From positions 1 through 64,000 of IMG/VR virus record IMGVR_UViG_3300020220_000008: DNA of 64,000 nt; one strand, given 5' to 3'. The notes beneath the pieces were generated by a model, which saw only the letters and a program-made list of their open reading frames with translations, was not told the DNA's origin and searched no databases. Below are positions 38,038 through 47,931 of this stretch, one piece after another; within the stretch, counting starts at the first letter, position 1; each line of letters starts with the position of its first letter. Source of the stretch: a virus. The position numbers and the translations under genes are program-made.

Positions 38038-40236
38038 TTAACTACAATCTACACAAGAAATGTTATAATCAATTACTAAATTAACTTCTATTTCTGTATC
38101 TTGTAATGGATTTATAACTTGTGGTTTACAGGATTTATTAATTTCTTCACAGTTTGTTTTTATCGTAATTCTATTAGAAACTAAATCAATAGTTACGTCC
38201 GAAATTCCAACAAAACCATTCAAAATGTCAGTGATCGCTTCCGCCCACTGAATATCGTTAGGATAATCTGTTCCACCATTAGATGAATAAAATTCAGTAA
38301 TGGCGGATTGTGAACCCACTTTAGCTGAAATAGAAAATGTCGCAGAGTCTATAATACAATTGGTATCTCCACTTGTTAAATCATAAAACCCTTCTAGAAA
38401 CATTGATCTAACAGTTCTTTTTGTGACTAATCCACTATCGATAAAAATATTATTACAAACATTGTAATATTGATAATTACTAAATTTTTTTGTTCCTTGT
38501 AAGGTTGTGTATTTCGTAAGACTACATCCACTTTCGTCAATCACAGTTAAACTATAAGTGCCTGCGGTTAGACCAGTCACAACATAGCCATCTTGTGTCT
38601 CTGCAGTACCTCCACTCCAATTGAGAGTAAATGGCGGAGTTCCTTGTGTTATAAATGCGGTTATAGACCCGTCTTTACCAACAATTGGTTGGTTAGGAAC
38701 TAAATTAAAATTTACAGGTTGACTTGTTGATATGTTTATTGGAAATGTTTGAATACAATTAGGTGTTGAAGAATCTTGTATTGTTAATACATAATTTCCC
38801 GTGTATAAGTTGTTAAAAACATTGAATGGACTTGTGACTGTTGTTGGATTTGTACCTGTGGGTCCTACCAAAGTATAAATATACGGAAATGTTCCACCAG
38901 TTGATGCTTCAACTTGTAAAATCCCATTGTTCAAACCACAAGTTGTTCCTGTCACTTGAGTTGTAGCACTAAATAAATTAACAGACTCAATTACTGTGGA
39001 TGTAGTATAAGTACACCCTGTCGATGTGACTGTAACAATATAAGTTCCATTTGATAACCCATTGAAAGTTTGATTAGAATTTCCCATTAAGCCAACTTTA
39101 CTAATACCTGTAGAACCAGATATAGAAATTTGTAGATTTAATACGGGACTTAATCCACCATCAACTAAAACATTCAAAGATCCATTGTTCACTGAACAAG
39201 TAGAATTTGTTGTCGTTAACTGAACGGTTGTAAAAGAATTAGGAGTTGTCAAACTTACTGAATCGTAAATTGTACATAGTCCGGCATCGGTGACTAAAAA
39301 AGAATAAAATCCTGTTGACAATCCTGTAAATGTAACTGATGAACTAAATGTTATTTCAACTTGTCCTGTAGAAGCACTAAAAAAATATGGTGGAGTTCCA
39401 TCTACAATTATAAATTCTACCTCTCCATCGTTACTAAAACATGTTGGTTGTGAAATTACAATAAAACCACCCGAAGTTAATGGGGCAACTGAATTAACCG
39501 TAAATGATTGTGAGGAGGAACAACCAATAGAATTAGTAACTGTTGCGATATATACACCTGCCGTTAGACCGGTAATTGTAGACCCTGTTTGACCATTTGC
39601 GTTGGAAGACCACGTTATTGTGTAATCGACTGATGGCGATGTTAAACCTGTGATAAATATTTTACCACTTCCATTTCCAATACAACTAGCATCATCAACA
39701 ACATAACCACCAAAGGTGATACCTGATGATGGATTTAAAATTACTGAAGCGGTAATTCCATTACATCCTCCACCATCATCGGCAACTATGTAGTAAGTTC
39801 CCGCAGACAGACTTGTGAAATCTAAATAGTTTGTGGTAGAAATTCCACTAGTTATTAGATTATTCGTAATGTCATAAAGTAAAAATGTTGTAAAACCATA
39901 AACGGATGAGGTGAATCCTGTTATACTTCCGTTGTTGAATCCACAACTAGTATTTGTAGAATCAATTGTGGCGGTTGTTCCTGTTGAAATATAGACTGTA
40001 ATTATAATTGAAGCCGAAGTACCGTCAGTTATTTGTAAAAAGTAAGTTCCACCTGATAAACCAGTTACCCTATATTCGTATGGTTCGGTTAGAGCTGAAG
40101 TTGGTAGTGGACAACCTGCGGTTATACAGTTTACCGCAAATGGGGGTGTTGATCCTGTGACGCTGAAAAACAGCTCAGCTGAGTTTGTATTTGTACAATC
40201 ACCTCTTACACTATATTGTTCAATCGAAATACTCAT
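38038..40236 (-). CDS. SprB-repeat tail fibre/adhesin candidate
   Basis: 732 residues. Residues 1-600 are about eight tandem beta repeats of some 75 residues, each with the SprB features T-x-C-x-x-NNGS, a GG-x-x-P-(Y/F) strand, FNGLSNGTYIVTV and an end like D-x-x-GC. The C-terminal 130 residues are a different domain (FSNYQYYNVCNN ... NISCVDCS) resembling the end of the 995-residue protein. SprB is the mobile surface adhesin of gliding flavobacteria, so these fibres may mimic or bind it. It overlaps the next gene by 1 base. Confidence 0.8.
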   Translation of the reverse strand: MSISIEQYSVRGDCTNTNSAELFFSVTGSTPPFAVNCITAGCPLPTSALTEPYEYRVTGLSGGTYFLQITDGTSASIIITVYISTGTTATIDSTNTSCGFNNGSITGFTSSVYGFTTFLLYDITNNLITSGISTTNYLDFTSLSAGTYYIVADDGGGCNGITASVILNPSSGITFGGYVVDDASCIGNGSGKIFITGLTSPSVDYTITWSSNANGQTGSTITGLTAGVYIATVTNSIGCSSSQSFTVNSVAPLTSGGFIVISQPTCFSNDGEVEFIIVDGTPPYFFSASTGQVEITFSSSVTFTGLSTGFYSFLVTDAGLCTIYDSVSLTTPNSFTTVQLTTTNSTCSVNNGSLNVLVDGGLSPVLNLQISISGSTGISKVGLMGNSNQTFNGLSNGTYIVTVTSTGCTYTTSTVIESVNLFSATTQVTGTTCGLNNGILQVEASTGGTFPYIYTLVGPTGTNPTTVTSPFNVFNNLYTGNYVLTIQDSSTPNCIQTFPINISTSQPVNFNLVPNQPIVGKDGSITAFITQGTPPFTLNWSGGTAETQDGYVVTGLTAGTYSLTVIDESGCSLTKYTTLQGTKKFSNYQYYNVCNNIFIDSGLVTKRTVRSMFLEGFYDLTSGDTNCIIDSATFSISAKVGSQSAITEFYSSNGGTDYPNDIQWAEAITDILNGFVGISDVTIDLVSNRITIKTNCEEINKSCKPQVINPLQDTEIEVNLVIDYNISCVDCS

Positions 40237-43223
40237 TATTGATTACAATAGATTTCGAACGATAATCCGATGTTTATTTCAAACTGATTAAAGTTCGGTA
40301 TGCAATTATTATTGAAAACGGTCACAATTTCATCATCTTCATTAATATTATAACTGTAACCTGAAAGTTGTAAATTATTTAACGCCTCAGTTAATCCATT
40401 AATCCAATCTTGATTAGTCGGAACATTGAAAGGTCCGACTCCAACAAAAAATTCATAGTTTGTAAGTACAACGCCATTTAATCTCAAATCCGCGTACCAT
40501 GTAGAAACTACAGTATTCGGTAAACACGTTGCCGAATCCAAAGAATTATTAGAGTAAAAACTGTCTAAAGTAGAATTTAACACAGACCCCATCGAGGTAA
40601 TGATTGGGTTATCATTCCAAGGATATAATCCACATATAACTTGTTGGACTGGACAATCGTAAACAAAAACTTGAGTAGAAAGTGAACATGGTTTACATGG
40701 TACGGGAACAATTTTACATCCTTCTTGTCTTCTCCATACAAACTTTTGTCTATGAAAAATAGAATTTTCTAATTTTACACCTGTATTCCAAATAGTGGTT
40801 GCAGGAACCATTTGTTCAACCATTCTAATCCAATAGCTTCCCATACCATTGATATAATCTATCATAGTTTGATATGTAAAATTATCGTTAGTAATTCCTG
40901 CTTGTGTTTGTGATTCTAAATATTTCCAATATATAGATTGCAGTGTTGGGTATCCCCCTGTTTTGCCGTCCGTTATAAATTGTCTATTTCTAGTGTTTAC
41001 CATGTTTCTCCAAAAAGTTTGAGCAAATTCGAAAAAAGTTTTTTGTTTTGGTTTTGGAACTATTGTTGTCCAATCTATACCTCCGTATCTCGGGTAGAGA
41101 TTTTGTACCTTACAAGGCGTATCCGGTGTGTAGAAAAGACCTTGTTCGGGGATTGGGTAATTATATTGTCGAGACATTGTCCAAACATCATAGACTAAAC
41201 CTTGTGCGGGATTCATCATAATGTCCACATTTTTAACATTTAATGTTAAACATTCTTCACCAACAGAATAATAAGCCGTAAATCCACCATCAGATGCGAG
41301 TCTGAGTGTTGGATTTGTATCTGTCCAACTTTTTTTGTTGTCACTAATTCTTTTTAACTTATATCCCAAATTCATGTATGGGAAATTTCTATACAATTGA
41401 AGATATTCTTCACCGTAATTGAAAGGTAATAATTCTGTTTGAAAATTAGGGTTGTTACCTATAAATATTTGATTTGTTGGTGGTGCAAACTCCGGCATTC
41501 TATGATCTGGTGTTGATTCAAACCAACCTCCACCTATTTGGAAAAAATACGATTCTGATTGAGTTGCCATCTTTGGACATCCAAAATCATCAACAGGATA
41601 ATCTTCTCTTGTTGTTAAAACTGTTCGATTTGCTAACGTTGTTGTAAAACCAGTGTATTGAATTCCTTGTATGGAAAATGTGTTGTTTGTTTCTAGTACT
41701 GGAAATTGTTCAGTAAATGTTCCTCCAGATAAACTTAAAAACTGTTGTTGGAATTCAGACATGTTGATTCTTTGATCGGCAACATAAATGTATTCGTTAA
41801 AATCTATCAGTGCTTCTGGAGCCCCCACCATTCTAAGCAAACATTCTATTGATTTACGAGTTCCTTTGGATTTGAACAACCACGCCGAATTTATAATTAA
41901 ATTTCTATAAAATTGATAGTTTATCTCTTCAGGTGTTGGTCCTATTTGTAATCCAGGAAATGTGTTTGGTTGGGTTGTAAAAACCGCTTGTAATAATTCT
42001 TCGTTTGATATTGGCGAAAAGTTTGTAACCCATCCTAATGTTTGAGCCAAATTTTTAAGAAGTTGTGATGGTATGTCATTTTTAACGGTATAATGAACAC
42101 TATTAATATTCCCTAAAACAGAAATGAAGGACTTTGTTTGATCAAAACTTCTACCATAAATTTGTAACAATTTTTCAAATTTACGATCTGGAGTATCAAA
42201 TTCTTTCAAGCATCCAGTTGTCAAAAATCTCGATATAATATTTGTATTATACGTATCTAAATTAATTGCAAAATCATTAATTTTGGTAAGATAATTATCG
42301 AAAACTTGGGATTCAATATCTAAATTCCACACCCCACTTTTTGGAAATGTTGCAAGTTCAGTTGTTATAGTAAAAGTTCCATCTTCTTGTTCTTTAGGAA
42401 CCGTAAAGGTTGCGGTATATGCCGGAGTTATATTTCTATTCAGTAAAAATTTTTCTACTGGATCAAACTTCAAGTTGAAAACTCTGTTAACTTCAAAACT
42501 ATTTGGTCGAATAACCAAATAGTCGTATGAAATACTGTCTCGATTAAATGGATTACCATCAACTATCATTTTTAAAGAAGTAGATTTATTAGTTGTTGGG
42601 TATAAATAATTTATTGGATATTCATTTCCATTCACTACTAATACATATTTTTTATATTCCAACTTCATGTTTCTCAAAATAGAAATTTCCATTTCATTGA
42701 ACAACATATTGGTTTCTGCGTTAACTGTGTAATCTATATCGAATGGGTTTCTTATCGATGTTATCAGTATTTCTAAAGTTGTATCGTTTTCAACTGAGTC
42801 ATAAGTTATATTAAAGGCTGTCTCTTGTGTGATAAATTTGTCAGTAGTTGGAGAAACTTCTAAACCTGCCGGAAAAAAATTTATTATTTTGGTTATTGAT
42901 ACTGAAAATCTTTTAATCAATGATCCATACTGTGTAAAATTAGTAACTTGGGATAAATCGTAGTTAGGATATACTCTGTAGTTGTTCGCCAATATTTCCG
43001 CGGCTTCGACGTTGTTTTCAATATTTATACCTTGTAAATTTATAGGATCTGAAAAAGTTCCGATATTAAATTTTCTAGTTTGTTTTTCAGAAATATTTGT
43101 GGTAAAGTTGAAATTTGCTTGTGTCAAACCTCCTCCAGTTACTAACTGAACTCCAACCAAATTATTTGAAAATTGATTGGCGGCGCTACTCTGAGTGGGA
43201 CAAGTAAATTTATTAACCGCCAT
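40236..43223 (-). CDS. Baseplate wedge/tail protein (gp7- or P2 gpI-like region)
   Basis: 995 residues. Around residues 345-475 the block LKNLAQTLGWVTNF ... YRNLIINSAWLFKSKGTRK then SIECLLRMVGAPEALIDF resembles the KGT helix of P2 gpI-type tail proteins and the gp7-type wedge. The length is close to T4 gp7 (1032). The C-terminal 100 residues form a Cys-containing domain shared in style with 38038-40236. It is likely the baseplate connection to the fibres. It is coupled to both neighbours by 1-base overlaps. Confidence 0.7.
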   Translation of the reverse strand: MAVNKFTCPTQSSAANQFSNNLVGVQLVTGGGLTQANFNFTTNISEKQTRKFNIGTFSDPINLQGINIENNVEAAEILANNYRVYPNYDLSQVTNFTQYGSLIKRFSVSITKIINFFPAGLEVSPTTDKFITQETAFNITYDSVENDTTLEILITSIRNPFDIDYTVNAETNMLFNEMEISILRNMKLEYKKYVLVVNGNEYPINYLYPTTNKSTSLKMIVDGNPFNRDSISYDYLVIRPNSFEVNRVFNLKFDPVEKFLLNRNITPAYTATFTVPKEQEDGTFTITTELATFPKSGVWNLDIESQVFDNYLTKINDFAINLDTYNTNIISRFLTTGCLKEFDTPDRKFEKLLQIYGRSFDQTKSFISVLGNINSVHYTVKNDIPSQLLKNLAQTLGWVTNFSPISNEELLQAVFTTQPNTFPGLQIGPTPEEINYQFYRNLIINSAWLFKSKGTRKSIECLLRMVGAPEALIDFNEYIYVADQRINMSEFQQQFLSLSGGTFTEQFPVLETNNTFSIQGIQYTGFTTTLANRTVLTTREDYPVDDFGCPKMATQSESYFFQIGGGWFESTPDHRMPEFAPPTNQIFIGNNPNFQTELLPFNYGEEYLQLYRNFPYMNLGYKLKRISDNKKSWTDTNPTLRLASDGGFTAYYSVGEECLTLNVKNVDIMMNPAQGLVYDVWTMSRQYNYPIPEQGLFYTPDTPCKVQNLYPRYGGIDWTTIVPKPKQKTFFEFAQTFWRNMVNTRNRQFITDGKTGGYPTLQSIYWKYLESQTQAGITNDNFTYQTMIDYINGMGSYWIRMVEQMVPATTIWNTGVKLENSIFHRQKFVWRRQEGCKIVPVPCKPCSLSTQVFVYDCPVQQVICGLYPWNDNPIITSMGSVLNSTLDSFYSNNSLDSATCLPNTVVSTWYADLRLNGVVLTNYEFFVGVGPFNVPTNQDWINGLTEALNNLQLSGYSYNINEDDEIVTVFNNNCIPNFNQFEINIGLSFEIYCNQ

Positions 43224-44128
43224 TAAGGTGTGATATTATTAAATGCTTTAGAAAAATCAATATTGTCGCCTCGGTTTTCTCTTACTTCATAGAGTAGAGA
43301 GTTGAATTGGTCTTTGATTTCATATAAGTTATACTGTTTATAAATATTATTATCAGTATCGTAAATTGTATAGATACCGTCTTCAATCGACTTAGTTTGG
43401 TTTCCATATAAGGCAATTGCAAGGGTTGAGATGTCTTGGTCTACAATTTCAATTTCTGTTGAAATTGGATTAAAATATGTGTTTGTTATAATAATATTTT
43501 GATTAGGTTGTCCAATGAATGGAGTTGCACTTGGTTTGTTACTAGGCGAAGACGATGGTGATAAAGTACAAAACATCAAATTTGTTGCACCCTCCACATA
43601 TCGATATCTAATTGATTTTTGAATTGTGTTGGTTAAGTTTTGAATGACGGGTTCGCAATAAAAGGATGAAGTTATTATTCTAAAAAAATTTGGAATTTTA
43701 GTCCCATCTGAATTCAAATACTCAACTCTAAATCCAACGAGACCTTGATTTATAAATTTATTTTTGTATTCAACAGGAACATTATTAAGATCAATTACAA
43801 TTCCTTTGACATTAGGTAATGCAGACAAAACCCCACAATCAGTTATTGTTGTTCTAATTTGTGCTGGTCTTATCATAAGTGTATATATTCCTAAACTAGT
43901 GAATTGATCTGCGGGTAATTTTAAACTGTATAATCCCCCTAAAACCTCCACAGTATTTCCACCAGTCTCATTATTGTTAAAGTAGGGCCTCAAAACATCT
44001 TGTGCGTTTAAAGTGGTTAAAATAAAGTTTTCCGTGTCATCTCTTGATGGTGTATAAACCATGACAATTTCTACGTCCTCGGGGCTTACGTCTGCCGGTC
44101 TTATTGTCCCATAATTACCTGTTGCCAT
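43223..44128 (-). CDS. Baseplate-region structural protein, unknown
   Basis: 301 residues, mixed beta. Its start MATGNYGTIRPADVSPEDVE, the block YSLKLPADQFTSLGIYTLMIRP, and a Ser/Pro linker (LSPSSSPSNKPSATPF, residues 190-205) are visible. No known domain. It is the first gene after a TATTTAT element and overlaps the 995-residue gene by 1 base, so a role in the same assembly is likely. Confidence 0.68.
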   Translation of the reverse strand: MATGNYGTIRPADVSPEDVEIVMVYTPSRDDTENFILTTLNAQDVLRPYFNNNETGGNTVEVLGGLYSLKLPADQFTSLGIYTLMIRPAQIRTTITDCGVLSALPNVKGIVIDLNNVPVEYKNKFINQGLVGFRVEYLNSDGTKIPNFFRIITSSFYCEPVIQNLTNTIQKSIRYRYVEGATNLMFCTLSPSSSPSNKPSATPFIGQPNQNIIITNTYFNPISTEIEIVDQDISTLAIALYGNQTKSIEDGIYTIYDTDNNIYKQYNLYEIKDQFNSLLYEVRENRGDNIDFSKAFNNITP

Positions 44129-44146
44129 TTTTTTTTCTTTTTTTTA

Positions 44147-44153
44147 ATAAATA
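44147..44153 (-). promoter_or_regulatory. Candidate late element TATTTAT
   Basis: The coding strand reads AACTATTTATTAAAAAAA, 18 bases before the ATG at 44128. Confidence 0.35.
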
Positions 44154-44154
44154 G

Positions 44155-45330
44155 TTATGTTGATATTTTTTCAATGTTAAAGTATTTGTATCCATATTTT
44201 TCCAAATCACCTACATTATCAACTTCACCAATTCTTTGTATATTTTCTAGTGGGGTGTATTTACCCCTTTCTACAAAAACATTAGTTATAATTTCGGGTT
44301 CATCAATAACATTAATCAAAGCCTCATTTTTTGTTAGAGCACTCAATACTATGTCACCAGGTGCCAACCCATATGAATCTGTGACATATATCGTAAAATC
44401 TTCATAATCTAAGTATGTTATTCCATTAATTGTATAGGCAGTATAAGTATTAGATTGATTTGGTCCCCAAAACGTTCCTATTGCACCTGTTGTTCCAGTT
44501 ACTTGTAGTCCTAATTTAAATTTGCCAGCATACAAACTTGATTTTGGTCCAAATTGTGATAAATCATTTACAGTCGATAAAGTTAAACCTGTGATTTGGA
44601 ATGGAACTGTTGTATAGTTATATGAATAATAATCATTAATATTTGTGTTCGAATCTCCTGTGAAAATATAATCGTAACTTAACGGGGTGTTCGCCCAACT
44701 ACCTCCCGCAGGATAAAATGTTATTGATCCATTAGGGTTTGATATTGTTGCGTTTGTGAAAGGAATATTAATTTTTTTTTGAACTTTAGAAATGCCCCAA
44801 GGCGAGTTTGCCGTCAAAGTTATTGTATAACTTGTTTGACTAACAGGATAAGTATGTGTAATTGGAGTAATACCCAAAACTAATTGTGTTGGGGAACCGT
44901 CACCCCAATTAATTGTGTAAGTAGTTAATTGTAAAAATTTTATCAACTCCAAGTCAGAAGTGTTATAGAATGTATAGGTATAAGGGTTTAATGTGGTTGC
45001 AGTAACAATAAAATTGTTTAACACGTCAAGTTGTAAAATCATTCCGTCTGTTGGAGTATAATAACCCAAATCGACAGTAGATTCAGTAAACATTATATTG
45101 ATACTCAAACCACTAAGAAATGAAGTGCCTCCAGTGTTTCCTGATAATATATACTCCATTGGAAGATAAATTCCCGTTGTTCCTGTTGTAGTCGCACTGA
45201 GTGTTGTTGCAGTCAAACAACATGGATCTATAATTGTTGTGATATCGGTTTCGCCTGTATACGTTACGTACACTAAATCACTTTTAATGTTCTCAGGAGA
45301 TACTATAAAATTATATTGTTGTAGTTCCAT
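44155..45330 (-). CDS. Tail protein with PKD-like domain
   Basis: 391 residues. Residues 135-190 (YTINWGDGSPTQLV, THTYPVSQTSYTITLT) carry the WGDG turn and the H-x-Y strand of PKD domains, beta-sandwiches used in surface and phage fibre proteins. The N-terminal part is Thr/Gly-rich and the C-terminus ends in a compact FVERGKYTPLENIQRIGEVD motif, probably an assembly peptide. It overlaps the upstream gene by 1 base. Position between baseplate genes indicates a fibre or wedge component. Confidence 0.72.
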   Translation of the reverse strand: MELQQYNFIVSPENIKSDLVYVTYTGETDITTIIDPCCLTATTLSATTTGTTGIYLPMEYILSGNTGGTSFLSGLSINIMFTESTVDLGYYTPTDGMILQLDVLNNFIVTATTLNPYTYTFYNTSDLELIKFLQLTTYTINWGDGSPTQLVLGITPITHTYPVSQTSYTITLTANSPWGISKVQKKINIPFTNATISNPNGSITFYPAGGSWANTPLSYDYIFTGDSNTNINDYYSYNYTTVPFQITGLTLSTVNDLSQFGPKSSLYAGKFKLGLQVTGTTGAIGTFWGPNQSNTYTAYTINGITYLDYEDFTIYVTDSYGLAPGDIVLSALTKNEALINVIDEPEIITNVFVERGKYTPLENIQRIGEVDNVGDLEKYGYKYFNIEKIST

Positions 45331-46133
45331 TATGGGTTAACGTATTCATACCATTTTATCGGTGTTACTGAATCTCCAACTCGCAAATTTGTTGAGGTGG
45401 AAAACACTTCATATGTTTTAGTTGAGTAATTCAACTCATACCTATAATAGAAATAATCAGAATTATTAAAAGTAAACTTGTTTGGTAATATTAAATCTTG
45501 TTTAGTATTGGTCATTTGTTTGAATGTTCCTATTCTTGCATCAAAAAATTTTGCGGTTACATAAAATTCATCTATATATATGAAATTTTTGCTCCTTAGC
45601 CAATAGATGAAAAAACCTTCTTTATCACCTATAAAATCCAAAATCATTTGCGGTTTTTTAATATCAACTTGAGGAACTAAACTTGATAATGTTGCAATTT
45701 GTGTAGTTCCTTGTTGAACTGGAAGAATTATTGATAAGTAAATTTGTTGTTGTTTTTCATCTACACTATCATAAAAATCCAACTTGAAAAAAGATTTTGT
45801 AAATGGTTTAGAATAATAATAAATTTCACTAACACTAAATCCATTATTGAGATATGAAATCGACCAATTACCAACTGTATTTGCAGTTATAGGTTGTGAA
45901 TAATCATAAAAATAAAAATCATATTGTATCGAGGTGTTTTGGTTTGGAAATATATTTTGTGAAAATCTTGCAATTTCAAAATCTGCTGCAGGCCCAATGA
46001 CTTGATCAATAACTTCAACTTCATATTCATCAATCGCCTGATCTTTACCCGTAAAATCCCACTGCATATTGATTGGAACGTTGACATAACCATCGATACT
46101 ACTTTTTATTATTTTAATTCTATTCGCATTCAT
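45330..46133 (-). CDS. Baseplate/tail-region structural protein, unknown
   Basis: 267 residues starting MNANRIKIIKSSIDGYVNVP. It is beta-rich with several aromatic strands (FYFYDYSQPI, YFYYRYELNYSTKTY) and no known domain. It overlaps both neighbours (1 and 14 bases), so it is in the same translational chain as the wedge genes. There is no membrane helix or signal peptide. Confidence 0.68.
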   Translation of the reverse strand: MNANRIKIIKSSIDGYVNVPINMQWDFTGKDQAIDEYEVEVIDQVIGPAADFEIARFSQNIFPNQNTSIQYDFYFYDYSQPITANTVGNWSISYLNNGFSVSEIYYYSKPFTKSFFKLDFYDSVDEKQQQIYLSIILPVQQGTTQIATLSSLVPQVDIKKPQMILDFIGDKEGFFIYWLRSKNFIYIDEFYVTAKFFDARIGTFKQMTNTKQDLILPNKFTFNNSDYFYYRYELNYSTKTYEVFSTSTNLRVGDSVTPIKWYEYVNP

Positions 46134-47931
46134 CGGATAAAGGATCTGCTATTGTTGTAATATTCAACGGTATTGAACCTGAAGTTGCGTAATCATTGGG
46201 TATATTAAATAATTCTGGCGTAATTCTGAATATTGTATTTTTGTATGGATAATGTGCATCATTTAAAAAAGGATAATCTACACCAATACCATCAGTATCG
46301 ATAAACCCGTATGGATATTTATCTCTCCACCTGAAAAGTACCGCTAACGTTGAGTAATAAGAATAATCAGGTATTCCGACTACATTCAATGAATCTGCTT
46401 CTTCAACATAATCTGAAAAAGCCGCAATTCGAATTACACTATGTGGTTGATAAAAATAACCAGGTTGATTGGTCGGCGTGAAATTAGTAAGTAAGGTAAA
46501 CCAATTTGTATTATATTTTATTTTGTGTTGATATTCTGAAATAACCCTTTCAAATTGATTATAGTCATTCCATTCACAAAAATCCCCATCTATTGTGTCT
46601 CCTGATTGTAAAAAATTGTTATAAAAAAATGGACCTGATCCAATAAGTGAAACATAGCTATTTTGTCCTATTAATGGGTTCGAGTTTATATTATTGTCAT
46701 CCCACCAAATTTGGGGTTTATTGTTTTCTAAAAAAGTATTAAAATACCAACCTTGTTTTAAATTTTTAGTCCACCCAAAATACCCTCTCCAAATTGTAGT
46801 AAAAAATAATTCAGATAAAGGTCTTCCTTGATTGTCACTCAATCCTTGTATGTTAACATCACAATTGAAGGAAAGGGTGTATGTTCTACTTCCTTCTTTC
46901 GTTGAGGTCCTGTTTCGATTATCTGGTGTTAATGCGTCTACTTCACATTTTACTTTGTCACCATATATGTTTCTTTCAAAACCTGCATTTACAACTACCG
47001 CACATTCAGGATTTGTAAGAATTCTATGTCTTCTAACATAATATTTACTTATTGTGTCTGCAGAATTGGCAACGTTAATAATTCTTCTGAAAGTTCCTTG
47101 TTGATTACTGTTAAAAGTTGTACCAGTATATCCAATATTTTTTATATTGAATATAAATTGGTCTGAGCCTTTTCCCGAATTTCCTAAGCTTGCTACTTGA
47201 AATATTTCAATTCCATTATAATTGATTGTTAAATAAACATATTCACCAACCTCCAACCCGTGTCTAACGGGACATTTGAATGATATTTCATTAGTATTGT
47301 TATTATTTCCAACAATTACATAGAATGGGATCCCATCAGATGCCGTCCAATTCCAAGTAATTTGTTTTCTCGGTTCAGAAGCAAACAATTGTTTATTATA
47401 ATCATTATTAAATGCGTAACTAATATAATGACTCCAATTATAAGTTGAAGCACTTACGTTTTTGAAGTTCAAATGATTACTAGGTGGTTGAGTATATCCT
47501 ACAACATCGTTGTCTGTTCTGATAAAATCGAATTCGAAATATTGTGGAAATCCACTCCAAAGAACTAAAGGATTTATTGGTGGGTTTGGAATCAATCCAT
47601 TAATGTTTGCATTACCCGATGGGTAATAATTTGCCGCGTTTTGAACTTCGTTTGTGTAATATAAATTGTTTCTAAAAGGTATATATTTTGTAGCTCCTGT
47701 CAAACCATTTTCAAATAAAATTGTATATTTCGAAACAGGTCTAAAGACTGTTGAAGCTTGTCGTTCTTCATCAAATACTGTTGCTAAATTAACATCTACA
47801 CTTCTATCATATTCGATTAGATTTCTGAAACTTTGAGTAAAAGGCACGTTCAAAAATTCATCTTGTTTAGGTGCGGATTTAAATCTTTGTGTTGAAAGAA
47901 TTATTTTGGTTGAGGGATCTACATTCATCAT
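46120..47931 (-). CDS. Baseplate/tail-region structural protein, unknown
   Basis: 603 residues, beta-rich, aromatic and Asn-rich, starting MMNVDPSTKIILSTQRFKSA. Central blocks such as FKCPVRHGLEVGEYVYLTIN and TYTLSFNCDVNIQG suggest jelly-roll or OB-like sheets, but no family is recognised. It starts 4 bases inside the end of the 1851-residue gene. Given the operon it is probably a baseplate or tail-fibre attachment protein. Confidence 0.68.
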   Translation of the reverse strand: MMNVDPSTKIILSTQRFKSAPKQDEFLNVPFTQSFRNLIEYDRSVDVNLATVFDEERQASTVFRPVSKYTILFENGLTGATKYIPFRNNLYYTNEVQNAANYYPSGNANINGLIPNPPINPLVLWSGFPQYFEFDFIRTDNDVVGYTQPPSNHLNFKNVSASTYNWSHYISYAFNNDYNKQLFASEPRKQITWNWTASDGIPFYVIVGNNNNTNEISFKCPVRHGLEVGEYVYLTINYNGIEIFQVASLGNSGKGSDQFIFNIKNIGYTGTTFNSNQQGTFRRIINVANSADTISKYYVRRHRILTNPECAVVVNAGFERNIYGDKVKCEVDALTPDNRNRTSTKEGSRTYTLSFNCDVNIQGLSDNQGRPLSELFFTTIWRGYFGWTKNLKQGWYFNTFLENNKPQIWWDDNNINSNPLIGQNSYVSLIGSGPFFYNNFLQSGDTIDGDFCEWNDYNQFERVISEYQHKIKYNTNWFTLLTNFTPTNQPGYFYQPHSVIRIAAFSDYVEEADSLNVVGIPDYSYYSTLAVLFRWRDKYPYGFIDTDGIGVDYPFLNDAHYPYKNTIFRITPELFNIPNDYATSGSIPLNITTIADPLSDECE

